Both the position numbers and the translations under genes were made by a program. The notes beneath the pieces are model-generated. The model was not told the DNA's origin and ran no database searches. It saw only the letters and a list, made by a program, of their open reading frames with translations. Below are positions 9,588 to 18,230 of a stretch of DNA of 39,931 bases, one piece after another (the first letter of the stretch is position 1; each line of letters starts with the position of its first letter). Source of the DNA: an uncultured Saprospiraceae bacterium (GTDB lineage Bacteria > Bacteroidota > Bacteroidia > Chitinophagales > Saprospiraceae); contig CALGLS010000144.1 in assembly GCA_937959375.1 (NCBI GenBank), forward strand, positions 1 through 39,931, written 5' to 3'.

Positions 9588-10667
9588 TTATCTTTTCGTC
9601 AATAGTTCAAACAGCTTTAAGTTTATATAGTAATTTCCTGTTCCAATTTTCTTCTTTTCAAGAATACCGTCTTTAGCTAATTTATTTAAGTAATTTCCCG
9701 CAGTTATTCTTGATACTCCCATCTCTTCTACTATAAATTCTATCTTGGTGTAAGGATGTTTAAATAAGTTATTGAGCAAATCTTGGCTGTAAAATTTGTA
9801 GTTATTTCTAAGGTTATGTTTCATGGTCAACATTAATTCTTTAATTGATAAAATTAATTGAATTGTTTCCTTTGAAGTAGTTTCTATTCCTTTAATTATA
9901 TATAATAACCAATTTTCCCATTCATTCGTATCCCTTACTTCCTGTAAAAGTTTGTAGTAGTCACTTTTATTTTTTATGATATAACTACTCAAATATAAAA
10001 TAGGCAAATCTAATAATTCTTCTAGTATCAAATACAAAATGTTAATGATCCTTCCTGTTCTCCCATTTCCATCGTAAAATGGATGAATACTCTCAAATTG
10101 AAAATGAATAATTCCCATTTTCACCAGCGCTTCATAATCACTCATGGTTTCGTCGTTTATAAATTGTTCAAGATTTGACATCAAATTACTAATCGTATCA
10201 TAATCCTGAGGAGGCGTATAAACTGTTTCTCCAGTCGTAGCATTTCTCAATGCGGTACCAGGTAATTTCCGAAATCCTGCTTTATTATTTTCTAATATCT
10301 CTTGTATTTCTACAATCATATTTGAAGTGAGGATTTTTTTATCAGACACTAGAGCGTATCCTTTTTTTAGAGCTTTTATATAATTTTGAACTTCTTTAGC
10401 TTCTAGTTTCTGTATCGATTTCAGATTTAATTCAAATTTATATAACTCATCATGGGTTGTAATTATATTTTCAATTGCTGAACTATCTTTTGCTTCCTGT
10501 AATCCTAATGTATTTACCAGAATATTTTGGTTAGGTATACTCAAAGCTATTCCTTTCAATTCCGCTAAAGCTGCATATGCTTTTGGAAGGCTCTTTAATA
10601 TTTTTTTTGTTTCGATCTCTTTTGAAGGAGGAAGATTCTCTAGTTTCCAAATATTTTGATTATTCAT
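9588..10667 (-). CDS. Fic family protein (predicted AMP-transferase) with N-terminal inhibitory helix and C-terminal winged helix
   Basis: Fic enzymes usually transfer AMP from ATP onto hydroxyl side chains of target proteins. The catalytic motif is intact: HPFYDGNGRTGR at residues 195-206, matching HxFx(D/E)GNGRxxR. The autoinhibitory motif (S/T)xxxE(G/N) is present as SSAIEN at 62-67, so this is a class II (N-terminal inhibited) Fic protein. An N-terminal Fic/DOC domain precedes the core, and the last 60 residues look like a winged-helix DNA-binding domain (KIEFIVEEMGVSRITAGNYLNKL). The gene seems more AT-rich than its neighbours, which suggests acquisition by transfer. A promoter and a perfect palindrome sit directly upstream, so self-repression is plausible. 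The target is unknown. Confidence 0.93.
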   Translation of the reverse strand: MNNQNIWKLENLPPSKEIETKKILKSLPKAYAALAELKGIALSIPNQNILVNTLGLQEAKDSSAIENIITTHDELYKFELNLKSIQKLEAKEVQNYIKALKKGYALVSDKKILTSNMIVEIQEILENNKAGFRKLPGTALRNATTGETVYTPPQDYDTISNLMSNLEQFINDETMSDYEALVKMGIIHFQFESIHPFYDGNGRTGRIINILYLILEELLDLPILYLSSYIIKNKSDYYKLLQEVRDTNEWENWLLYIIKGIETTSKETIQLILSIKELMLTMKHNLRNNYKFYSQDLLNNLFKHPYTKIEFIVEEMGVSRITAGNYLNKLAKDGILEKKKIGTGNYYINLKLFELLTKR

Positions 10668-10668
10668 C

Positions 10669-10695
10669 TGTATAGATTTATTGATATTCTATACA
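10669..10695 (-). repeat. Short inverted repeat in the fic leader
   Basis: TGTATAGA at 10669-10676 and TCTATACA at 10688-10695 are perfect 8-bp arms with an 11-nt spacer. They lie directly before the fic start codon and overlap the end of its -7 element. This could be a second operator or a hairpin in the fic mRNA leader that masks the start. Confidence 0.6.
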
Positions 10696-10701
10696 AAGAT
10701 A
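10694..10701 (-). promoter_or_regulatory. Promoter -7 element (TATCTTTG) for fic
   Basis: On the minus strand this reads TATCTTTG, an exact TAnnTTTG match, 27 bp upstream of the fic ATG. It directly abuts the 41-bp palindrome, so the whole -10 to -50 region of this promoter is palindromic DNA. Confidence 0.7.
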
Positions 10702-10742
10702 TCTATTATGATAAGAAAATCGGATTTTCTTATCATAATAGA
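10702..10742. promoter_or_regulatory. Perfect 41-bp palindrome upstream of fic (candidate operator)
   Basis: The arms are 20 bp each (10702-10721 and 10723-10742) and match without mismatch around a single central G. They begin TCTATTATGATAAG on the left and end CTTATCATAATAGA on the right. The position against the fic -7 element, together with the winged-helix domain of the Fic protein, suggests an operator for autoregulation. As RNA it would also form a strong hairpin, but there is no T-run to make it a standard terminator. Confidence 0.75.
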
Positions 10743-11173
10743 CGTAAAACGTAAAGAATCTTTACATTTTATATCATAATTCTTTTTTCCACATAGTCTA
10801 CAGCTCATCCTAACCAAATCATATGAGATAATAAAAAAGTCACCTAATGCTCGAGCGGGACTTTCAACCCTTTTCCCCTCTGATTTCATACGCCCGTCAC
10901 TCTCCTCCTATCTTTGTCGCCCAACTACAGCTCCACCCCTTGATTTTAACCGCGTTTATGGTTAATTTACGGCTGTATTTTAATATTCGTAACTCCATCA
11001 TTTTCAGCATTTTATTCGAAACCACAGGCTGAGTGCTTCGTATAAATGTATTCAAGCTCTGTTAAATCTACTTTTTTGGCAATCTTTTCAGGGTTTAGAT
11101 GGTTTTATTAGGTGAAGCAATTGAAAAAATATGTTCTCCTATTTAGGTATTACACACGTTCAACACGATAAAA
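10743..11173. other. Intergenic region before the DUF4175 gene
   Basis: I find no convincing gene here. The segment is less AT-rich around 10850-10930. It holds one exact -7 element at 10909-10916. The 61-aa frame crossing it (10847-11032) starts upstream of that element and has no recognisable features. Confidence 0.5.
10909..10916 (+). promoter_or_regulatory. Promoter -7 element (TATCTTTG) upstream of the DUF4175 gene
   Basis: This is an exact TAnnTTTG match followed by GTCGCCC, a context often seen at Bacteroidota promoters. It would give the DUF4175 gene an unusually long leader of about 250 nt, unless it drives a small RNA. No -33 TTG is seen. Confidence 0.5.
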
Positions 11174-14100
11174 ATGGCATCAAAAGATAATTATCAGATA
11201 TTAATTGAGAAGCTAGACCGATTTACACGAAAGTTCTACATGAATCAATTGATCAGAGGAACTTTGTATAGTGTAGGCTTGATTCTAGCTGCTTTTATTT
11301 TGATGAATCTCCTAGAGCATCAATTCTTTTTTGGGAAAGGAGGTAGAAAAGCGCTATTTTTCTCATTTGTAGGTATTAGTGCCGCTGCCCTTGTTTATTG
11401 GGTTTTTATGCCACTCTTGCACTATTTCCGACTAGGAAAAGTCATTTCACATGAACGTGCTGCAGAAATTGTAGGTGAACATTTTACTGATGTAAAAGAC
11501 AAATTGCTCAATATTCTTCAGCTAAAGAAGCAAGCAGACAGCAATCCTGATGCACAACTGGTCTTTGCAGGTATCAATCAAAAAACCGCAGAAATAAATC
11601 CAGTACCATTCCGATCTGCTATAAACCTTGGACAAAACAAAAAATATCTTCGTTACGCTTTACCTCCGCTTCTTTTATTACTCATTCTTTTATTTGCTGC
11701 GCCAAGTATTATCAAAGACAGCACCAAACGTTTAATCAACAACAATACTGAATTCAAAAAAGATGCGCTCTTTTCTTTCTTAATCGAAAAAGAAGAAGAA
11801 CTAACCGTTATTCAATTTGAAGATTATTTATTGGAAGTAAAAACAGAAGGACAGGTTGTTCCGAATGAAGTTTTCATCAATATCGACAACTACCATTATC
11901 GTTTGAATAAAGAAGAGTCCGGTAACTTTACATACAAATTTAGTAACGTACAAAAGGACATGGATTTCACCGTGTTCTCTAGTGGTATAGAATCCAAAGC
12001 ATACAAACTCAATGTTTTGAAAAAGCCAAATATCCTTGGCTTTGAAGTTAAGTTAGATTACCCTGGTTACACTGGTCGACGTGACGAGACAATCTCTAAT
12101 ATTGGTGATATGGTTGTTCCACGTGGTACCAATCTTGACTGGGTTTTCAACTCTGCCAATACCGACGATATTCAAATTAGTTTTTCTGGAAAGAACACAC
12201 CAATTGCAACCAATCGATTTAGCGATGAGCTTTTTACTTACAAGAAAAAAGCAATGCGAGATGAAAACTATAAAGTATATGTTTCCAACAATGCTTTACC
12301 AAAAGCTGATTCTGTTGCTTACACTATTTCTGTTGTCCCCGATTTACATCCAACTATTGCGGTAGAAGAATTTAAAGACAGTACGGATAGTAAATTATTG
12401 TTCTTTGTTGGTGATGCTTCTGACGACTATGGCCTAATGAGTCTTTCCTTCAACTATAGATTGAAAAAGGAAAAAGGTACACAAGGTGATTTGAACACTC
12501 TAAAAATGCGCAAGCCTGATGGTCGCCAAACACAATATGATCACACTTGGGATTTAGCTGAATTGGAACTAGATCCAGGTGATGAACTCACCTACTACTT
12601 TGAAGTTTTTGATAACGATGCCATCATGGGTAGTAAATCAGCACGTACCAATGTGATGACTTTTGCAATGCCTACTATAGAAGAGATCGAAGAAAAAACA
12701 GAGAAGAACAACGAAGAAATCAAAAAAGATTTAGAAGAAGCGATAAAAGAAAACAAGAAGATTCGTGAAGATATGAAAGAACTTCGCGAGAAGATTCTTC
12801 AGGAAAAAGATATGGATTGGCAAACTCGTAAAGAATTAGAAAAGCTACTCGAACGTCAAAAGGAAATGGAGCAGCAAATGCAAGAGGCTAAAGAAAAGTT
12901 TGAGGAGAACATGAAAAATCAAGAGGAGTTTGAAAAACCAAGTGAAGAATTGTTAGAGAAGCAAGAAAAAGTTCAAGAACTCTTTGAAGAAGTAATGGAT
13001 GATGAAATGAAAGAACTTATGAAGCAAATAGAAGAATTGCTACAAGAGTTAGAGAAAGACGAGGCGCTGGAGAAAATGGAAGAAATGGAAATTAGTGATG
13101 AAGAAATGGAAATGGAGATGGATCGTATGCTCGAACTACTCAAGCAACTTGAAGTCGAAGCTGAAATGGAAAAGGCAATTGAAAAGTTAGAAGAGTTAGC
13201 TGAAAAGCAAGAAGAACTTAGTGAAGAAACTGAAAAAGAAGAAAAGCCACAAGATCAGTTAGAGAAAGAACAAGAAGAAATCAACGAGGAGTTTAAGAAA
13301 ATTCAAGAAGATATTGAAGAGGCCAAAAAGAAGAATGAAGAATTAGAACGTCCTAACGATCTTGGTGACCAAGAAGAAGAAATGGAAGACATTGAAGAAG
13401 ACCTTGAGGAAAGTCAAGACCAATTAGAAAAACAAGACAATCAAAAAGCTTCTGATGCTCAAAAGAAAGCTTCTGAAAAAATGAAGGAGATGGCTGCTGG
13501 TATGCAACAGCAAATGCAGTCTGGTCAGCAGGAGCAAATGGAAGAGGATATGGAAGCGCTACGCCAACTTCTAGAAAACCTGCTCGGTATGTCGTTTGAT
13601 CAAGAACAACTAATTGATGACATAGGAGAATCAGAAATCAACACACCTCGATATGTCGATCTCGTTCAAGGTCAATACAAATTGAAAGATGACTTTAAAT
13701 TAATTGAAGATAGTTTACAAGCTTTGAGCAAACGTGTTTTCCAAATCGAATCTTTCGTTACTGAAAAAGTAACTGATATAAAATCTAATATGAAAGATGG
13801 ATTAAAAGAATTGGAAGAGCGTCACAAACCTCAAGCTGCAACGCATCAGCAATACACCATGAAAAATGTGAATGATCTGGCACTAATGTTAAGTGAAGTC
13901 ATGAATCAAATGCAACAACAAATGTCTAGCATGATGCAGGGTTCACAGATGTGTAACAAACCCGGAGGAAGTGGTGGCAAGAAACCTGGCAAGAAACCCG
14001 GCGATAAAATGAGTAAAGGCCAAGGTGAGCTCAACAAAGACATGAAGGAAATGATGGAAGGGCTCAAAAAAGGTCAGGGTGGTACAAGTAAGCAATTTGC

Positions 14101-14509
14101 AGAAATGGCGCGCCGACAGGCTGCTATGCAAAAAGCACTACGTGATCTACAAAAAGAAAAACAAGAACAAGGGAAAGGCTCTAAGGAGTTACAACAAATC
14201 ATTGATGAAATGAATAAGGTCGAAACAGACCTTGTGAACAAAAAGCTCACCAATGAAATGATGAAACGCCAAGAAGAGATCCTTTCTCGTTTGCTTAAAG
14301 CTGAAAAAGCAGAACGCGAACGTGAATATGAAGAAAAGCGTAAGGCTGAAACGGCTTCTACAAAAGAACGTAAGATGCCGCCGTCATTAGAAGAATACAT
14401 CAAAAAACGTGAAGCAGAAATAGAAATGTATAAAGCTGTTTCCCCTTCTTTGAAGCCTTATTATAAATATTTAGTGGAAGAATATTTTAAATCATTGAAA
14501 AAACAGTGA
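11174..14509 (+). CDS. DUF4175-type large membrane-anchored coiled-coil protein
   Basis: This 1111-aa protein of unknown function is probably DUF4175. Two to three membrane helices lie in the first 180 residues (IRGTLYSVGLILAAFILMNL and a Leu-rich segment near 160-175). A beta-rich extracytoplasmic region follows to about residue 500. Residues 500-790 are a very long, highly charged coiled coil dominated by Glu, Lys, Gln and Met, and a second charged, Met-rich helical part continues to the end. In between is a Gly/Lys linker (GGSGGKKPGKKPGDK, around 935-950). Relatives in Bacteroidota are uncharacterised envelope proteins, often found near ybeY as here. No enzymatic motif is seen. The name rests on overall architecture. 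Confidence 0.8.
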   Translation: MASKDNYQILIEKLDRFTRKFYMNQLIRGTLYSVGLILAAFILMNLLEHQFFFGKGGRKALFFSFVGISAAALVYWVFMPLLHYFRLGKVISHERAAEIVGEHFTDVKDKLLNILQLKKQADSNPDAQLVFAGINQKTAEINPVPFRSAINLGQNKKYLRYALPPLLLLLILLFAAPSIIKDSTKRLINNNTEFKKDALFSFLIEKEEELTVIQFEDYLLEVKTEGQVVPNEVFINIDNYHYRLNKEESGNFTYKFSNVQKDMDFTVFSSGIESKAYKLNVLKKPNILGFEVKLDYPGYTGRRDETISNIGDMVVPRGTNLDWVFNSANTDDIQISFSGKNTPIATNRFSDELFTYKKKAMRDENYKVYVSNNALPKADSVAYTISVVPDLHPTIAVEEFKDSTDSKLLFFVGDASDDYGLMSLSFNYRLKKEKGTQGDLNTLKMRKPDGRQTQYDHTWDLAELELDPGDELTYYFEVFDNDAIMGSKSARTNVMTFAMPTIEEIEEKTEKNNEEIKKDLEEAIKENKKIREDMKELREKILQEKDMDWQTRKELEKLLERQKEMEQQMQEAKEKFEENMKNQEEFEKPSEELLEKQEKVQELFEEVMDDEMKELMKQIEELLQELEKDEALEKMEEMEISDEEMEMEMDRMLELLKQLEVEAEMEKAIEKLEELAEKQEELSEETEKEEKPQDQLEKEQEEINEEFKKIQEDIEEAKKKNEELERPNDLGDQEEEMEDIEEDLEESQDQLEKQDNQKASDAQKKASEKMKEMAAGMQQQMQSGQQEQMEEDMEALRQLLENLLGMSFDQEQLIDDIGESEINTPRYVDLVQGQYKLKDDFKLIEDSLQALSKRVFQIESFVTEKVTDIKSNMKDGLKELEERHKPQAATHQQYTMKNVNDLALMLSEVMNQMQQQMSSMMQGSQMCNKPGGSGGKKPGKKPGDKMSKGQGELNKDMKEMMEGLKKGQGGTSKQFAEMARRQAAMQKALRDLQKEKQEQGKGSKELQQIIDEMNKVETDLVNKKLTNEMMKRQEEILSRLLKAEKAEREREYEEKRKAETASTKERKMPPSLEEYIKKREAEIEMYKAVSPSLKPYYKYLVEEYFKSLKKQ

Positions 14510-14641
14510 TATTCCCACTCTAATTAGAACAAATGGCTGTATTTAACGTAAAGATTTTACACACGATTCTGCGAACACCCCATTTTTTTAGTCGCTGAGT
14601 CTTTGAAAGACCTTGCGTTAACCTAATCGTTTATACTGTTA

Positions 14642-15046
14642 ATGAGCAAACAACACGAAATGCTTCAATTATCCTCTGACCCCAAAAATGTTGCGCGGGT
14701 GGAAACCTTCGTTGAGAGTGTGTTCGAAGAATATCACCTCAGTCCGGATATTTACGGCAACATTTTAATCAGTTTGACGGAAGCTGTTAATAACGCCATT
14801 ATTCATGGCAACAATAACGATTCAACCAAATCGGTTGTCGTTACCTACAAGAAATTGAAAAATCAGATGGCTTTCCTCATTTCTGATGAGGGACCTGGTT
14901 TTGATCACCACAACCTTCCGGACCCTACTGCTCCTGAAAATTTACTCAAAATAGGTGGACGAGGCGTTTTCCTTATGAAACAACTCTCCGATGAAGTCAG
15001 TTTTCATGATGATGGTAGAACTGTTGAAATTACTTTTAACATCTAA
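14642..15046 (+). CDS. ATP-binding protein, RsbW/anti-sigma-factor kinase-like (HATPase)
   Basis: This 134-aa single-domain GHKL ATPase is of the type that phosphorylates an anti-anti-sigma partner or binds a sigma factor. The N-box is SLTEAVNNAIIHGN (about residues 50-63), the G1 box is DEGPGFD, and the G2 region is GGRGVFLMKQLSDEV. Length and motifs fit the HATPase_c_2 (RsbW/SpoIIAB-like) family. No STAS antagonist or sigma factor is adjacent. A SpoIIE-type phosphatase, its usual pathway counterpart, is encoded at 32751-33998. The gene precedes ybeY by 39 bp and may be cotranscribed with it. Confidence 0.88.
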   Translation: MSKQHEMLQLSSDPKNVARVETFVESVFEEYHLSPDIYGNILISLTEAVNNAIIHGNNNDSTKSVVVTYKKLKNQMAFLISDEGPGFDHHNLPDPTAPENLLKIGGRGVFLMKQLSDEVSFHDDGRTVEITFNI

Positions 15047-15085
15047 AACTATCTAAGCTCTTGTTTTCTCTTTTATCTTCGCGCC

Positions 15086-15538
15086 ATGTCTGACAAAACA
15101 ACTGAAGGTATATTGGATAAGATCTCTTTTCACGTTGAAGAGATAGATTTCGAATTGGCTAATGCTGATTCAATCGCAAATTGGTTGGAACAAGTTCTTG
15201 AAATGGAAGACAAGGCGCTTAATTCCTTAAGTATTATCCTATGTAGTGATAGCTATCTTCATAATTTGAATGTAGAATATCTTCAACACGATACCCTCAC
15301 TGATGTTATAACATTTCCTTATACTCGAGCGGGCAAACCTATTGAAGGTGATATTTTCATCAGCATTGATCGAATTAAAGAAAATGCAAGCCAATTCAAT
15401 AGCACTTTCCAACATGAACTGCATCGCGTAATGGTTCATGGCGTTTTACATCTTGCGGGTTATCTTGATAAAACTCCAGAAGAAGCTACTATTATAAGAG
15501 CTAAGGAGGACTTTTATTTAGAACAATTTAGCGCTTAA
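15086..15538 (+). CDS. ybeY: Endoribonuclease YbeY (rRNA maturation factor)
   Basis: This 150-aa zinc-dependent endoribonuclease acts in 16S rRNA 3'-end maturation and late ribosome quality control. The metal site is HGVLHLAGYLDKT (about residues 118-130), giving two of the three canonical His ligands. The third His of the Gammaproteobacterial motif is replaced by an Asp/Lys context, which I recall as usual in Bacteroidota YbeY proteins. The upstream sequence TTTTATCTTCGCGCC directly before the ATG contains a near-consensus -7 element, so the mRNA leader may be very short. The C-terminus (KEDFYL) is intact. Confidence 0.93.
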   Translation: MSDKTTEGILDKISFHVEEIDFELANADSIANWLEQVLEMEDKALNSLSIILCSDSYLHNLNVEYLQHDTLTDVITFPYTRAGKPIEGDIFISIDRIKENASQFNSTFQHELHRVMVHGVLHLAGYLDKTPEEATIIRAKEDFYLEQFSA

Positions 15539-15605
15539 CCCCTACTTTAAATCCTAGTTCGTTTATCTTTCGCATAAATGATTACTTTTCTTTATCAACA
15601 AACTA

Positions 15606-15636
15606 TTGACTGGTAAGGTGTTTTCATTCATATTTG
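15606..15636 (+). promoter_or_regulatory. Candidate thr operon promoter
   Basis: TTG at 15606-15608 and CATATTTG at 15629-15636 are separated by 20 bp. This resembles the Bacteroidota -33/-7 pair (TTG, then TAnnTTTG) with one mismatch. It lies 115 bp before the preferred thrA start. Confidence 0.45.
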
Positions 15637-15653
15637 CACAGTTTTTGTCTTTG

Positions 15654-15697
15654 TTATGAATTACAATTTCAGGTACTTAAAAATAAAGTATTCATAA
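15654..15697 (+). repeat. Inverted repeat in the thrA leader
   Basis: TTATGAATTAC at 15654-15664 can pair with GTATTCATAA at 15688-15697 (10 pairs, one bulged T). It lies in the probable 5' leader of the thr operon. It could be a regulatory hairpin, but there is no leader peptide rich in Thr or Ile codons and no terminator-like T-run. A function is therefore only suggested. Confidence 0.35.
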
Positions 15698-15751
15698 CAA
15701 GAAACTCATATGGTAATCGATTTTCAAAATTCTTATTCAAAACCCTCCCTG

Positions 15752-18208
15752 ATGAAAGTTTTAAAGTTTGGTGGTTCTTCCGTTGCTAAACCGGAGCGAA
15801 TCAAAAATGTTATAGATATTCTAAAAGAATACTATAAACGAGGCGAACAATTTACTGTTGTTTTTTCTGCCTTTGGTGGTGTTACCGATTCCCTTATCAG
15901 CATGAGTGAAATGGCTGCAAAAGGAAAGGATGATTATCTAAAAGAATTTGAAGCTTTTAATACTCGTCATAAAGATGCTGCAGCTGAATTGTTATCTGGC
16001 GAATACCTAAAATCTGTTTTAGATATTTTAGAAGAAAACAGTACCGTCCTTAAAAATTTACTTCATGGAATTTCATTGTTGAGAGAAGCGTCTCCACGTA
16101 CAATGGACTATGTCCTTAGTTTTGGTGAGCGTAGTTCTGCTTTAATTATTAGTTATGCTTTTCAGCAAAACGGTATTAATGCTCGTTTCCTTGATGCACG
16201 AAAACTCATCAAAACAGATAATACCTTCGGCTCTGCAAAAGTTGATTTTGATATAACTTATGATAACATAAAAGAACACTATTCAAGCAATCCAGAAGTA
16301 CAGGTAGTTACTGGTTTTATCAGTTCTGCAAAAGGTGGATTGACAACTACACTAGGACGTGGTGGTTCTGATTATACTGCTGCCCTACTTGCTGCCGGTT
16401 TAAATGCTGAGATCATCGAGATATGGACAGATGTAGATGGCGTACTTACCGCTGATCCAAGAAAAGTACAGAAAGCTTTTACCATTCCAGAGATGACTTA
16501 TGCAGAGGCTATGGAAATGTCTCACTTTGGTGCCAAGGTTATTTATCCTCCAACTTTACAACCTGCCTTAAGCAAGCAAATTCCTTTAGCCATCAAAAAT
16601 ACTTTTAACCCAGCATTTAAAGGAACTCTGATTTCTAATAACGCAGCAATGAACGGGCATCCGGTTAGAGGAATCTCTTCCATTGGTGATATTGCTTTGT
16701 TGACGCTTCAAGGTTCTGGTCTTTACGGTGTTCCAGGTATTGCTGGGCGTTTGTTTAATTCTTTGGCCCAAGCCAAAATTAATATTGTATTAATTACACA
16801 GGGATCGTCTGAATCATCAATAAGTTTTGCAGTAAAGCCTAGTCACGCTAAAAAAGCTAGGAAGTGTGTTGAAAAGGAATTCGTTTTTGAATTACAAAAT
16901 AAGGCCATAGATCCTGTTGTTGTTGAAAAAGAACTCGCTGTTATCGCTATTATTGGTGAAAACATGCGTTATCAGCCTGGTATTGCTGGGCGTTTGTTCC
17001 AAGCACTTGGTAAAAATGGTATTAACTGTATTGCTATTGCGCAGGGATCATCTGAATTAAATGTTTCTGTGGTTATTCCTCAGGAAGATGAGCAAAAGGC
17101 ACTTAACGCTTTACATCAGGGCTTTTTCTTATCGAAAACCAAAGAACTCAACCTATTTATGGCTGGTACTGGGCTTATAGGAAGTACCTTAATTCGTCAA
17201 ATTCAGGAACATGGGCAGTACCTCAAGGAAAAACAATCCATTGAGATTAACATTATCGGTTTAGCTAATAGCCGAAAGATGTTATTTAATGAAAATGGAA
17301 TAACGATGGCTAATTGGCAAGATCAGCTAGATGAAACCACTGAAAAGTCAGAAATCGGCGACTTTATAAGCAAAATGAAGGCGCTAAATCTTCCAAATAG
17401 TGTTTTTGTAGATAATACAGCCTCTGAGAAGGTCGCAAACTACTATGAAGCGATACTAAACTCGAGTATTTCCATTTCTACACCCAACAAAATTGCGACT
17501 TCTTCTTCCTACCCACAGTACTTGAGGCTAAAAAACATAGCGACTAAGCGTGGTGTCCAGTTCATGTACGAAACCAATGTTGGTGCTGGTTTACCCGTTA
17601 TCAACACTTTACACGATCTTACCAACAGTGGTGACAATATTTTAAAGATCGAAGGTGTGCTATCAGGATCTTTATCATTTATTTTCAATTCCTTCAAAGA
17701 AGGCGTTTTATTTAGTGATATTGTAAAAGAGGCTCGTGATCTAGGTTTTACTGAACCAGATCCAAGAATTGATTTGATGGGTGTTGATGTTCGCCGAAAA
17801 ATAATTATCCTTGCAAGAGAAACAGGAATTCCCTTGGAAGCTCATGATGTTGAAATTGAATCGATTTTACCAGAAGCTTGTGTGAATGCACCTGATGTAG
17901 AAACTTTCTTTACGGAAATAGAAAAGGCGAATCAAACCTTTGAAGATAAAAGAGCGGCAGCAGCTAAAGAAGGTAAGGTTTTAAGAATAGTAGCAACACT
18001 TGAAAATGAAAAAGCAAGCATCAAACTTTGTGCTGTTGATAACACGCATCCGTTCTATAGTTTGTCCGGAAGTGACAATATGATTGTCTTTACAACCGAA
18101 CGATATAAGGAACGTCCACTTGTTGTTAGAGGTCCTGGTGCAGGAGCTGAAGTTACTGCTGCGGGAGTATTCTCTGAAGTAATAAAAATAGGCAACTACT
18201 TATCGTAA
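15752..18208 (+). CDS. thrA: Bifunctional aspartate kinase / homoserine dehydrogenase
   Basis: This cytoplasmic enzyme catalyses the first and third steps from aspartate to threonine and methionine. The kinase part begins MKVLKFGGSSVAKPERI and contains TLGRGGSDYTAALLA and WTDVDGVLTADPR. Two ACT domains follow (PGIAGRLFNSLAQAKINIV and PGIAGRLFQALGKNGINCI), where threonine feedback would act. The dehydrogenase has a Rossmann motif (MAGTGLIGSTL) and the catalytic stretch NVGAGLPVINTLHDL with GVLSGSLSFIFN. The frame extends upstream to 15710, but ATG 15752 gives the canonical N-terminus (about 818 aa). It is the first gene of thrA-thrB-thrC, with 22 bp before thrB. Confidence 0.96.
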   Translation: MKVLKFGGSSVAKPERIKNVIDILKEYYKRGEQFTVVFSAFGGVTDSLISMSEMAAKGKDDYLKEFEAFNTRHKDAAAELLSGEYLKSVLDILEENSTVLKNLLHGISLLREASPRTMDYVLSFGERSSALIISYAFQQNGINARFLDARKLIKTDNTFGSAKVDFDITYDNIKEHYSSNPEVQVVTGFISSAKGGLTTTLGRGGSDYTAALLAAGLNAEIIEIWTDVDGVLTADPRKVQKAFTIPEMTYAEAMEMSHFGAKVIYPPTLQPALSKQIPLAIKNTFNPAFKGTLISNNAAMNGHPVRGISSIGDIALLTLQGSGLYGVPGIAGRLFNSLAQAKINIVLITQGSSESSISFAVKPSHAKKARKCVEKEFVFELQNKAIDPVVVEKELAVIAIIGENMRYQPGIAGRLFQALGKNGINCIAIAQGSSELNVSVVIPQEDEQKALNALHQGFFLSKTKELNLFMAGTGLIGSTLIRQIQEHGQYLKEKQSIEINIIGLANSRKMLFNENGITMANWQDQLDETTEKSEIGDFISKMKALNLPNSVFVDNTASEKVANYYEAILNSSISISTPNKIATSSSYPQYLRLKNIATKRGVQFMYETNVGAGLPVINTLHDLTNSGDNILKIEGVLSGSLSFIFNSFKEGVLFSDIVKEARDLGFTEPDPRIDLMGVDVRRKIIILARETGIPLEAHDVEIESILPEACVNAPDVETFFTEIEKANQTFEDKRAAAAKEGKVLRIVATLENEKASIKLCAVDNTHPFYSLSGSDNMIVFTTERYKERPLVVRGPGAGAEVTAAGVFSEVIKIGNYLS

Positions 18209-18230
18209 AATATTGATAATCAAATAGTTA

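Noticed and set aside
9588-10742. Fic gene as part of a toxin-antitoxin pair
   Set aside because: There is no small antitoxin gene next to it, and the inhibitory motif is inside the same protein (SSAIEN), so it is a self-inhibited class II Fic protein.
10847-11032. 61-aa open frame between fic and the DUF4175 gene
   Set aside because: It begins before the only -7 element, has no recognisable composition or motif, and is of the length expected by chance.
15086-15538. YbeY lacks the third canonical His of its metal site
   Set aside because: The Asp/Lys context at this place is, as I recall, usual for Bacteroidota YbeY, so it is probably a lineage feature and not a defect.
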